Shown in pieces: positions 32,701 to 38,763 of a stretch of 38,763 nt of DNA. The notes under the pieces are model-generated. The model was not told the DNA's origin. It saw only the letters and a program-made list of their open reading frames with translations, and did no database searches. The translations under genes were made by a program, and so were the position numbers. Source of the stretch: Actinomycetota bacterium (GTDB lineage: Bacteria; Actinomycetota; Actinomycetes; Actinomycetales; Microbacteriaceae); contig JAUZFR010000068.1 of the NCBI GenBank assembly GCA_030840335.1, forward strand, positions 1-38,763. The letters are read 5' to 3'. Position 1 is the stretch's first letter. The number at the start of each line of letters is the position of its first letter.

Positions 32701-33454
32701 TGGCGCGTCCCAATTCCTTCGCCGTCGCGCGTGTCTCCTGGGCGGGATCCGAGTGGTCGGCGCCAACGAAGTGGAACTGTGCGCGACCCTGGCTCGAGGA
32801 GCGATCGCGCGCATCCTCGGTGTCGATCACGGTCGCGGACAGGTCGACGACCAGATGACTGGCGCGATGGGTTGCCACTTGCGCCTTGCGGTCGGAGTAG
32901 AGCACTTTCAGCGCTTCCAGCACGCCCGGGGCGAAGAATCCGTCGCCGTTCAGGGGCGAATCGTGGCCCAGGAGGCCCGGGTTGCGCATCAGCTTCCAGA
33001 ACGCTCCGGCCGTGATCCAGACGTTGAGTACACCGTCGAGTCGCGCGCCGACCCGCTGCGCGACCGAATACAGGATGCTGTTCAGCCCTCCTGCACTCGC
33101 TCCCGCGAGCACGTCGAACTCGGCGCAGTCGTAGCCCTTTGCGCGAAGTGCCTCGGCATACACCCGAGCGCGTTTGATGACCTGCTCGTCGACGCCGGGG
33201 AGTTCATCCGATCGCCAGAGGAAGAAGCAGTCGCCGTCGGCGGTCCAGCGGATGCGCCGCAGCAGGTCGAGCTCGCCCACCGCGCCGCCGATCCAGACGG
33301 CGAGACTGACGCCGCCGCGCATGGCCAGCGCGACGCGCAGAGTTCGACCGAACAGCGGGGGCGAGCCGGGGACATACCTGGCGGTCGGGTTCTCCACAAC
33401 GGGGAAGAGTTGAACGGAGTGCTGCTCTTCGTCGACCTGATCTTCGTTGGACAT
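29702..33454 (-). CDS. Large patatin-like phospholipase with C-terminal membrane domain
   Basis: A 1250-residue protein of the patatin-related (DUF3376-type) group. The oxyanion region is MRGGVSLAVWIGGAVGELDL (residues 45-64), the nucleophile S120 lies in GASAGG (118-123), and the catalytic Asp is D332 in YRVVDGGLTDNIPIDRAF. Residues about 340-930 are a long mostly soluble part without recognised motif (DUF3376 is expected here). From about 930 to the end are some eight predicted spans, for instance LLLVGSLLTALWTV and GTMIVVSWVQWAVEAIV. Patatins hydrolyse acyl esters of phospholipids. GGGAGG precedes the ATG by five bases, and TAAATT at 33499-33504 is a possible -10. The membrane domain is unusual in length. 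Confidence 0.85.
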   Translation of the reverse strand: MSNEDQVDEEQHSVQLFPVVENPTARYVPGSPPLFGRTLRVALAMRGGVSLAVWIGGAVGELDLLRRIRWTADGDCFFLWRSDELPGVDEQVIKRARVYAEALRAKGYDCAEFDVLAGASAGGLNSILYSVAQRVGARLDGVLNVWITAGAFWKLMRNPGLLGHDSPLNGDGFFAPGVLEALKVLYSDRKAQVATHRASHLVVDLSATVIDTEDARDRSSSQGRAQFHFVGADHSDPAQETRATAKELGRAIPDGAGDGPGDVAEVPLAAEISLARLAYSARTTSSLPGGFEPALIYSSFSPTADNTNKRIDMSYAFHVHRQGFDAPYRVVDGGLTDNIPIDRAFRAIRSMASEVYSDRVIMYLDPDPPVRTQVRTPHDYSGDAASQILEGAVPTRTDPSSRLLKVVSRALGIRVGKESAEDKAGEIDAYRRNLLLASGRARSITPLSLAARADAAYDRTLALQEYAQYRIASDSNLLLRVLQDPAVWQLGTDLPTRDSFAALVPSDLADLDAEMWLAYAASSRTPLELDNAIFAGPIAIADSCLSLLAWVRALEDAYFTIAGSTQFIDRLAPPEPTLATVRTVLYNALDEATRERDLVVRDVCRGVLQYNTQVEPFDPAEIAARATGLMLVDPSARMLALRDQLNTMAEALRGLTNAADAPLAGTLWAGLPASDGATAMDVAALCAAAGIPESIADVRFWEITAAAPVPDVTKFPVLRADDFRLTLASILALGRPEDVDATEVGRLVGEHPLTANAKLNGTAIGAFAGFLSADWRRNDWLWGRLDAASGILGFLASVTTPAGVGLRKFETTVPPERAVADTQDAILKEASLVQISQSTSRLPGHVRSKFAPFAPLPGADAMPDDLRHKLVIGADALTYLNPGYRVGVASRVIHLVFGSFGRPASGAWTLLVTAILRPISTFLPAVVDPPRLLLVGSLLTALWTVSSVEGTHTTQLVASFRPPDHAINVVKDWGWWALPILAALVLGLGIWSALVTHRRWANIRRQLTDASVQASVKRYYQRATVTGIVLLAVSVVLMFLTLWANQHGWITWASTIAGMIAGVALVLIAMLRFGAVTAKSGYPVRDSVILFWACLVFVVFVTYPGVFAAGAITMAQWLHTMRILGTDDGYINVQHLPVVVGFFALVLALVMHWGWIAGRLPAPSTASRGVQGTMIVVSWVQWAVEAIVAGVVGYFACAGMLLVTQLPDSHPVRAVCVLVALCFSGTAQYALSQIPTWYQPSDSTKRPKVT

Positions 33455-33548
33455 GACGGCCTCCCAGGTGACGTCAATGGCACACGAGTGTTGAGGAGAA
33501 TTTAGCGCTGCCGGGCGACGGCGCGCTAGGGGTAATGCACTGGTCGGT

Positions 33549-34265
33549 CTATTCCTCGCGCAGCCACGGCGCCCGCTCGATCAGACCGCGCAGCGACTCG
33601 ACCTCGCTCTTCAGTTCCGCGATCTCGGACTGGGTCACGGCATCCTGAACCGATTCGTCATCAGCTACGCGCTGCACGATCCAGGACGCGAGCGTCGCCG
33701 TCACAACACCGATGAGGGCGATTCCACCGATCATCACTCCAACAGCGATGAGCCGGCCGATCGCCGTGACCGGCGTCACATCGCCGTAGCCGACCGTCGT
33801 GATCGTGACGAAGGCCCACCAGAGGCCGTCGCCGAAGTTGTTGATCGTTCCCTTGCCGCGCTCGACATCCAGAATCGCGAGCGCAGCGACGTACACGAGC
33901 AAGGTTGACGCTGTTGCCGCGTACACAATGACCCTCCCGCGCAGGGCAGCGCCGGTGGTGCGGTGCAGCACGTTCAGAACGGTGACCAGGCGGAGAAGTC
34001 GCAGCGGTCGCAGCACCGGGAGCACCACGACCGCGAGATCGAGCAGGTGAGTGTGGAACCAGTGCCATCGCGGGCGCGCCAGGACGAGGGTCACGATGTA
34101 GTCGACGACGAAGATGCCCCAAGTCACGTTGATGAGCGTTTCAGCCACGATGGCCTTCGCGCCATTGAGGTCGCCGATCACCTCCCATGAGTACGAGGCC
34201 AGGAAAGCGATCGCGACAATCGCGAGGGGCCATTCGGTGACTTTGCGCCAGCGTGAGTGATCCAT
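33549..34265 (-). CDS. Voltage-gated-type potassium channel
   Basis: Ion channel of 238 residues in the cytoplasmic membrane with six-span Kv layout. The selectivity filter is TTVGYGD (156-162), preceded by the pore helix GLWWAFVTI. An S4-like arginine ladder lies at R86, R89, R92 and R102 (RPLRLLRLVTVLNVLHR). The C-terminal cytosolic segment (about 205-236, SEIAELKSEVESLRGLIER) is a predicted coiled coil, probably for tetramer assembly as in bacterial sodium and KvAP-like channels. TAGAAT stands six bases before the ATG, a clean leaderless -10. It is divergent from the XRE operon. Confidence 0.9.
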   Translation of the reverse strand: MDHSRWRKVTEWPLAIVAIAFLASYSWEVIGDLNGAKAIVAETLINVTWGIFVVDYIVTLVLARPRWHWFHTHLLDLAVVVLPVLRPLRLLRLVTVLNVLHRTTGAALRGRVIVYAATASTLLVYVAALAILDVERGKGTINNFGDGLWWAFVTITTVGYGDVTPVTAIGRLIAVGVMIGGIALIGVVTATLASWIVQRVADDESVQDAVTQSEIAELKSEVESLRGLIERAPWLREE

Positions 34266-34319
34266 GCCCGGATTCTATTGATTCGCGGCGGGGGCGTGTT
34301 CGTAGTGTGTAAAGAAAAC

Positions 34320-34360
34320 TTGACACCATGTCAATCGTGTCTTACATTCGGGGATGTCAA
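34320..34360 (+). promoter_or_regulatory. Consensus promoter with palindromic operator before the XRE operon
   Basis: TTGACA (34320-34325), 17 bases, TACATT (34343-34348) is the best promoter of the window. The -35 is one arm of a perfect palindrome TTGACA-CCA-TGTCAA (34320-34334), and a third half-site TGTCAA lies at 34355-34360 near the predicted start of transcription. A repressor bound here would block polymerase; the XRE protein of the operon is the natural candidate. Confidence 0.7.
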
Positions 34361-34390
34361 CAATTATTTACATCGAACGAAGGAACCCGA

Positions 34391-34816
34391 ATGTCTTCCG
34401 AAGAAAAAACCGCCTGGATTGGACTGGTGCTCGCGATAGGCACTTACGCCGTCTACGCCGGCATCATCCTGAGTCAGGGGCTGGCGACGCCGCTCGCTGA
34501 CGTGCCATACATCTCGACCCTGCTCTGGACGATCGGGGTCTCGATCGTCGGGTCGATCATCGTGCAGATCGCGGTCTCGATCGTCACCCGCGATACGGGC
34601 AAGAAAGACCGTCGCGACAAGGAAATCTATCGTTTCGGCGAGTATTTCGGCCGCTGGTTCCTGATCGTGGCCGCCCTGGGCGCGATGGTCATGGCGATGG
34701 CCGAGTGGCCGTACTTCTGGATCGCCAACGTGATCTACCTCGGCTTCGTGCTGTCGACGGTGCTCGCGTCGGTGCTCAAGATCGTGGCGTACCGCCGGGG
34801 CATCCAGTCATGGTGA
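34391..34816 (+). CDS. Four-span membrane protein paired with XRE regulator
   Basis: A 141-residue protein with four predicted spans (about 10-30, 42-66, 88-108, 112-134) and a charged loop TRDTGKKDRRDKEIYRFGEY between spans two and three. The start ATG 34391 has GAAGGA upstream; the longer frame from 34328 lies over the operator and is rejected. Small membrane proteins of this type (DUF2178-like) often stand next to an XRE regulator in Gram-positives; function is not known. The next gene overlaps its end. Confidence 0.78.
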   Translation: MSSEEKTAWIGLVLAIGTYAVYAGIILSQGLATPLADVPYISTLLWTIGVSIVGSIIVQIAVSIVTRDTGKKDRRDKEIYRFGEYFGRWFLIVAALGAMVMAMAEWPYFWIANVIYLGFVLSTVLASVLKIVAYRRGIQSW

Positions 34817-35043
34817 AGCCCACGAAAGTGACCAACGCGATTCGCATGCTGCGGTTTGCGCAGGGCGAGATGACCCAGGCCGACCTCGCGGATCGCATCG
34901 GTGTCACTCGCCAGACGGTTATCGCGATTGAGCAGGGACGGTATTCGCCGTCGCTCGAGCTGGCGTTCCAGATCGCCCAGGTGTTCGGCGTGCCACTCGA
35001 TGGCGTATTCCAGTACCCGCTCGGTGAAGGAGAGGTCGAATGA
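34810..35043 (+). CDS. XRE-family helix-turn-helix regulator
   Basis: A 77-residue, single-domain DNA-binding protein: LRFAQGEMTQADLADRIGVTRQTVIAIEQGRYSPSLELAFQIAQVF, then GVPLDGVFQYP. It has the short layout of the YozG/CopG-like XRE proteins without ligand domain. The ATG at 34810 overlaps the membrane gene by seven bases; GTG 34813 gives a four-base overlap. Its own end overlaps the next start (ATGA at 35040). It probably represses its operon at the TTGACA-CCA-TGTCAA site, with the membrane protein or a cell state as signal; this is inference. Confidence 0.88.
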   Translation: MVKPTKVTNAIRMLRFAQGEMTQADLADRIGVTRQTVIAIEQGRYSPSLELAFQIAQVFGVPLDGVFQYPLGEGEVE

Positions 35044-36017
35044 GAGCCGTGGTGTATTCCAAATACGGTTCGCCGGATGTTCTCTCCGTCGCGGACGTCG
35101 CCCGCCCCGTTATCGGCGCCGGCGACGTTCTGGTACGAGTGCACGCGACAGCGGTCGGCCCGGCAGACAGCGCCGCGCGAGCGGGTTCACCATACTTTTC
35201 GAGGTTGTTCTTCGGTCCGCTCGGCCCCAGGAAGCCAATTCTTGGTTCGGACTTCGCAGGCGAGGTCGAAGCCGTCGGCACCGGTGTCACGCGATTCAGC
35301 GTGGGCGACAAAGTCTTCGGCGCAACCGGAGCGGAATTCGGAACTCACGCCGAGTACGTGAGCCTGTCCGAGGATGCGGCGATCGCGCAGATGCCCGACA
35401 ATCTGTCGTACGCGGAGTCGGTCGCCATCGTCGGCGGGGCGCTGACGGCACTACCGTTTCTCCGGGACAACGCGCACATCAAGCGCGGGCAGCGCATCAT
35501 GATCAACGGCCCATCCGGAAGTGTCGGCACGGCCGCGGTGCAGCTTGCGAAGCACTTCGGCGCGCACGTGACGGCGGTATGCAGCACGGCGAACATCGAA
35601 CTGGTGAAGTCTCTCGGCGCCGACGAGGTCATCGACTACACCAGAGGTGCATTCACCGAAGGCGGCAAAACCTACGACGTCATTTTCGACGCTGTCGGCA
35701 AGAGCTCGTTCGCCCGCTGCCGAAATTCGCTCGCGCTCCACGGAATCTACCTCTCGACGGTGCCGTCGATCGGCATTCTGCTGCAGATGGCGCGAACCTC
35801 GAAGTTCGGGTCGAAGAAGGCGGCGATCGCGTTCACGGGATTGCGGTCGCCGGGCGACAAGGCGAACGATCTGCTCGTCATCCGCAAGCTCGCCACGACT
35901 GGACGGCTCGTGCCGGTGATCGAGAAGGAGTTTCCGCTCGAGCGGATTGCCGAGGCGTACGAACTGGTCGACGGTGGACACAAGAAGGGCAACATTGTCG
36001 TGACCGTGACGGTCTGA
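35040..36017 (+). CDS. Zinc-free medium-chain dehydrogenase, quinone oxidoreductase type
   Basis: NADPH-dependent oxidoreductase of 325 residues with GroES-like N-terminal fold (VVYSKYGSPDVLSVADVARP, LGSDFAGEVEAVG) and Rossmann domain. The nucleotide loop is INGPSGSVGTAAVQLAKHFG with GPSGSVG at 157-163. The end, LERIAEAYELVDGGHKKGNIVVTV, is typical. No structural-zinc cysteines are seen, as expected for this class. Substrate unknown; such enzymes reduce quinones or enones. Third gene of the XRE operon, coupled by ATGA overlap, so probably induced when the repressor is released. Confidence 0.92.
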   Translation: MRAVVYSKYGSPDVLSVADVARPVIGAGDVLVRVHATAVGPADSAARAGSPYFSRLFFGPLGPRKPILGSDFAGEVEAVGTGVTRFSVGDKVFGATGAEFGTHAEYVSLSEDAAIAQMPDNLSYAESVAIVGGALTALPFLRDNAHIKRGQRIMINGPSGSVGTAAVQLAKHFGAHVTAVCSTANIELVKSLGADEVIDYTRGAFTEGGKTYDVIFDAVGKSSFARCRNSLALHGIYLSTVPSIGILLQMARTSKFGSKKAAIAFTGLRSPGDKANDLLVIRKLATTGRLVPVIEKEFPLERIAEAYELVDGGHKKGNIVVTVTV

Positions 36018-36083
36018 GTAACCGGCGCGCTCCTTCCGATGAGGGTGATTCACTATCGAGGCTCATCGCGATACATTCGCTGA

Positions 36084-36596
36084 ATGGCCTCTCGCACACG
36101 CACCAACCTGCAACTGGTCGGCATCCTTTTTGTCGCCGCCGGCGTGCTGCGGATGCTCGCGCTTCTGCTGGGATGGTTCGCGCAGGGCGCCGGCGCCACC
36201 ACGATCTTCGCGATCTCGAATCTTGCTTTCGGGGGCGCATTCCTGCTGCTGGCGCTGCGCAAAGTCGGCGACACGCTCGGCCAGGCCGCGTTTTGGGTGG
36301 CAGCGGTCGGATGGTTCCTGCTGGCGGTATCGGCGCCGTTCGCCGTCAACACGTTCGGACAAACCGCGCTCGTGGTTGCCCTCGCGGGAACTCTCGGCTC
36401 AGGACTCGTCGTCTATGTCGGCCGGCTGTTCACCCGGCAGGCGGCAGTAGCGTTTCTGGTCGCGACGATCCTTGGTGCACTGACACTGCTCGACGCGATA
36501 GCCGGGTTTCTGCCGGGACTCGCCGGGGCGGTCGTCGCTGTCGGCTTCAGTGTCGTAACGGTCGTCACCGGCCTCTCCATCACCCAGCGTCGATAA
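36084..36596 (+). CDS. Small membrane protein, first of tandem paralogues
   Basis: A 170-residue protein with five to six predicted spans (about 10-30, 38-60, 66-88, 93-113, 120-140, 145-163). It starts MASRTRTNLQLVGILFVAAG and shares with the next gene the MASRxRTNL start, AFLLLAL, AFWxAAxGW and VVYxGxLFTRQA. No family recognised. TACATT lies six bases before the ATG, giving a probable leaderless transcript. Confidence 0.75.
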   Translation: MASRTRTNLQLVGILFVAAGVLRMLALLLGWFAQGAGATTIFAISNLAFGGAFLLLALRKVGDTLGQAAFWVAAVGWFLLAVSAPFAVNTFGQTALVVALAGTLGSGLVVYVGRLFTRQAAVAFLVATILGALTLLDAIAGFLPGLAGAVVAVGFSVVTVVTGLSITQRR

Positions 36597-36600
36597 CGAT

Positions 36601-36632
36601 TTCGCTTGAGCGAATCGCGCTACTGTCTGTGA
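36601..36632 (+). promoter_or_regulatory. Palindrome and leaderless-type -10 before the second paralogue
   Basis: TTCGCT-TG-AGCGAA (36601-36614) is a perfect 6-bp palindrome at the -35 region. TACTGT (36621-36626) is followed by six bases and then ATG 36633. The palindrome could be an operator. Confidence 0.45.
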
Positions 36633-37121
36633 ATGGCCTCTCGCATGCGCACGAACCTCAGGACGGTCGGCATTCTCTTCGCCATCGCGGGCGCATTACA
36701 CGTGGTGGCCCTTGCGCTCGGCATCTTCGTGCCGGATTTCAGCGCATCGCCGGTCTTTGCCGTATCTAGCGCGGCGTTCACGGCCGCGTTCCTGTTGCTT
36801 GCGCTCGGAACGCTTGGCGGCATCCTTGGGCGGGTCGCGTTCTGGCTGGCAGCCGCCGGCTGGCTCATCCTCACGATTTCATTGCTGTTCAACATCGGCT
36901 CGGTCGCGCTGGTCGGGCTGGGCGCAGGAATCATCGGCTCGTTCGGAGCCGGGATCGTCGTCTATATGGGCAAGTTGTTTACCCGGCAGGCGACCGTGGT
37001 TTTCCTGATTGCCATGGTGCTGGGCACGTTGTACCTGCTCAACCTGATCGGCGTCATCGTCGGGCTCGCGTTCGGTGCGGCGACGGTCGTTGCGGGTGTC
37101 TTCCTGTATCAGCGCAAGTAG
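36633..37121 (+). CDS. Small membrane protein, second of tandem paralogues
   Basis: A 162-residue protein that matches the preceding gene along its whole length at roughly half of the positions, with the same five to six spans and the conserved VVYMGKLFTRQATVVFLIA segment. The two arose by tandem duplication. Function unknown. It has its own leaderless-type -10 (TACTGT, six bases before ATG), so each copy appears to be transcribed separately. The Eis-like gene is convergent, with only four bases between stops. Confidence 0.75.
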   Translation: MASRMRTNLRTVGILFAIAGALHVVALALGIFVPDFSASPVFAVSSAAFTAAFLLLALGTLGGILGRVAFWLAAAGWLILTISLLFNIGSVALVGLGAGIIGSFGAGIVVYMGKLFTRQATVVFLIAMVLGTLYLLNLIGVIVGLAFGAATVVAGVFLYQRK

Positions 37122-37125
37122 CGGG

Positions 37126-38442
37126 CTAGAACCAGATACTCAACCACGGTGTGACCTCGGATCGGAACGCCGCGTCCGTTGCCAGCGCCGATCCGGGCGA
37201 CAGCTCGCGAATGCGCCCCGCGTGCACCAGCATCGACACCGGAACGCCACCGAGGTAGATCGCGCTCAGGTCGCTGATCGTTAGCGCGAGGCTGTGGTTG
37301 TCGTCGTAGGGCTCGGGGTCTTCGATCGAGCGCACCGACGCGATTCCGGCCGTGCTGATTTCGAGCAGGTAGATGCCGTTGGACAGCCCGAGCGCATCCG
37401 TCACGTGAAGAACGAATGCCCCGGGGGCGCTGTAACGGCGGGCCTCGAGCGCGGACTTCACGTCGAGGATGCGCGTCCAGAGGTGATCGCCTTCGTGGTT
37501 CTTGCGAACGGCGCGAGCATCCGAGACCTGCCACTGGAACGGCTCATCGATCGGCCGAAGCGACGCGGTCACCGAGGTGACGAGATCCATCTCGAAGAAG
37601 AAGCGCCACATGGCCGCGTAGGCGTCATCGGTCGCGGCGACAAAGAACCGCACGTCAACCGCTGCGGCGTGCTCGTCTTCGTTGACCTTGTACACCGCGA
37701 AACCCTGCGCGGTGCCCGCCGCGTCGTCGTAGCGGATCACGCGCAACTGATCCGGGTCAGAGATGCCTTTGATGCCGAACAGGCGGTCCCAGAGGATGCC
37801 GTCAAAGTAGATCAGACCCGGTGTCGCGAGTCGTACGCGCTCCAGGATCTCGAAGCCGCCCTCGTCCCTCACCGCCTCGGCCGGGACCAGGTGCACGCGA
37901 CCATCCGGTGTCGGTCCGACCCATTTGGCGCGCTGGACGTCGATTTTCCAGTTGGTGGCCATCGCCGCGGGAGCGAATCCGAAGCGCGTATAGATCGTCG
38001 CCTCAGACGCCGTCAGAATCGCCACCGGCACCCCGAGTGCGGCCGCGGTGCGCAGCTCGCTTTCGAGCAGGTTGCGGGCGATGCCGCGTCGGCGATGCGT
38101 GGGGGCGACGGTGATCGTGCTGATCGCCCACGACGGGACGCTGCGGCCCCCGGGGAGCGTCAGGTCGGCGATCCAGGAACTCGCCGTAGCGATGGGAGTC
38201 TTGGGGTCTGCGCCCGCGTCGTCCCAGACGCCGGTGAGTCGACGGCTGCCGAATGCCCTGCGCCGATGGTCGATGCTTTCGTCGGAAGCCCGAGGCTCGA
38301 GGAACCCGCGATTCATCGCCTGGAACCAGTACCCGAACGCCTCAATATCGGTGTCATCGACGAAGTCGAAGCGCAGTCCGTTCTGAGCGAGCTGCGCTGC
38401 GCTGGTCGTGTCGATGGGGGCGCTCTTGATATCGGTGCTCAC
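37126..38442 (-). CDS. Eis-like GNAT acetyltransferase
   Basis: Acetyl-CoA-dependent N-acetyltransferase of 438 residues with the three-part Eis layout: N-terminal GNAT domain, a second degenerate GNAT domain and a C-terminal SCP2-like domain. The acetyl-CoA loop is STITVAPTHRRRGIARNLLE (about residues 108-127). It is followed by VAILTASEATIYTRFGFAPA, in which the Tyr matches the general acid of Eis enzymes. The chain ends WLSIWF, with a C-terminal Phe as in Eis, whose carboxylate acts as base. Mycobacterial Eis acetylates aminoglycosides and proteins. The GTG start follows TACCCT by seven bases. Confidence 0.88.
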   Translation of the reverse strand: MSTDIKSAPIDTTSAAQLAQNGLRFDFVDDTDIEAFGYWFQAMNRGFLEPRASDESIDHRRRAFGSRRLTGVWDDAGADPKTPIATASSWIADLTLPGGRSVPSWAISTITVAPTHRRRGIARNLLESELRTAAALGVPVAILTASEATIYTRFGFAPAAMATNWKIDVQRAKWVGPTPDGRVHLVPAEAVRDEGGFEILERVRLATPGLIYFDGILWDRLFGIKGISDPDQLRVIRYDDAAGTAQGFAVYKVNEDEHAAAVDVRFFVAATDDAYAAMWRFFFEMDLVTSVTASLRPIDEPFQWQVSDARAVRKNHEGDHLWTRILDVKSALEARRYSAPGAFVLHVTDALGLSNGIYLLEISTAGIASVRSIEDPEPYDDNHSLALTISDLSAIYLGGVPVSMLVHAGRIRELSPGSALATDAAFRSEVTPWLSIWF

Positions 38443-38499
38443 GCTACCGAGGGTACCGGTGGGCGCGGACGCCGGTCGAGGGTCTTCGGTCCTGTCGCG

Positions 38500-38763
38500 T
38501 CAGGCGGTCGCGCGACGTTCGCCGATCATGCGCCACACCGTTCGCGTCAGTGCCGGATACTGCAGGGCGATCTGCCGCAGAACGCGGTACTCGCGCGTCG
38601 CGGACGGATGTTGTCCGCCGTTCGCATTGATCGCATCCGCTCTCAGCAAATAGACGACGAGTTCGTCGACGGTGGGGATCTCATCCATGAACGCCCACGG
38701 ATCTTCGCCAGCCATGAGGCGCTCGCGGATGACGGTGTCGAGTTCGTCGCGGGCTTCGGCCCG
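38500..38763 (-). CDS. Partial gene, function unknown (5' end beyond window)
   Basis: The frame is open from the stop at 38500 to the window end and beyond, so only the C-terminal 87 codons are seen. They include RAEARDELDTVIRERL before MAGEDPWAFMDEIPTVDEL. No membrane span, no Cys motif and no recognised family; the mixed helical composition suggests a soluble protein. An internal ATG (38715) could start a 71-residue protein, but the coding character continues upstream of it. It lies 57 bases before the Eis-like gene on the same strand. Confidence 0.55.
   Translation of the reverse strand, partial: RAEARDELDTVIRERLMAGEDPWAFMDEIPTVDELVVYLLRADAINANGGQHPSATREYRVLRQIALQYPALTRTVWRMIGERRATA

Noticed and set aside
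29702-33454. Patatin gene as part of an anti-phage (CBASS-type) operon
   Set aside because: No nucleotidyltransferase or other defence gene stands beside it; the neighbours are a convergent methyltransferase and a potassium channel gene.
34901-36769. 622-codon plus-strand frame
   Set aside because: Crosses the XRE, oxidoreductase and first paralogue genes in the wrong frame; Arg-rich shadow.

Overview
The window looks like chromosomal DNA of a high-GC Gram-positive actinobacterium, most probably a member of the Microbacteriaceae (inference from protein style, not a database match). Supporting signs are a DUF222/HNH nuclease, a MarP-like CvpA-protease, a Pol-PE and ligase LigD set with Ku, an Ada-AlkA fusion, an actinobacterial HelD, GTG starts, and many genes whose start codon lies exactly six bases after a TANNNT hexamer (leaderless architecture). 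No tRNA, rRNA, CRISPR array, insertion sequence or prophage was seen. Most of the window is ordinary housekeeping and accessory chromosome.

Layout. 1-1640: phosphate transporter (PiT) plus a small membrane protein behind a promoter with PhoP-box-like repeats. 1722-3302: aspartate ammonia-lyase with an extra N-terminal tail. 3341-3922: a membrane-anchored protein with 11-residue LEA-like repeats. 3984-7451: non-homologous end-joining locus, with LigD split into Pol-PE and ligase genes joined by TGATG, divergent from ku; four 17-bp direct repeats lie between them. 7464-8314: a truncated YihY remnant behind a DUF6328 membrane protein. 8324-9880: Ada-AlkA alkylation repair. 9976-13344: FAD-linked oxidase, a decayed quinone-oxidoreductase-like protein, a small protein and a membrane protein. 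13427-15634: HelD.

15635-21046: a hairpin-rich convergent intergenic region, a membrane protein of unknown function, a NERD protein, an aldo/keto reductase, dienelactone hydrolase and MarP-like protease. 21135-25282: a complete polyamine-type ABC importer (ATPase, binding lipoprotein, two permeases), with a six-unit 15-bp tandem repeat between the permease genes. 25384-27806: DUF222/HNH nuclease, a DUF2087 regulator and a SnoaL-like protein. 27925-28194: rpsO with a structured leader and a clear terminator.

28326-38763: a small membrane protein and PrmC-related methyltransferase, a 1250-residue patatin-like membrane protein, a voltage-gated-type potassium channel, a three-gene operon (membrane protein, XRE regulator, quinone oxidoreductase) behind a palindromic operator, two tandem paralogous membrane proteins, an Eis-like acetyltransferase and a gene cut by the window end.

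The most notable non-coding signal is a series of short tandem repeats with periods of 15 to 17 bp at gene ends and in a promoter (6460-6527, 15824-15874, 19831-19860, 21955-22045, 29653-29693). No clear new multi-gene system was found. The best candidates for new biology are the split LigD locus with its repeat array, the potB-potC minisatellite, the two-hairpin C-loop element near 17240-17313, and the rpsO leader.
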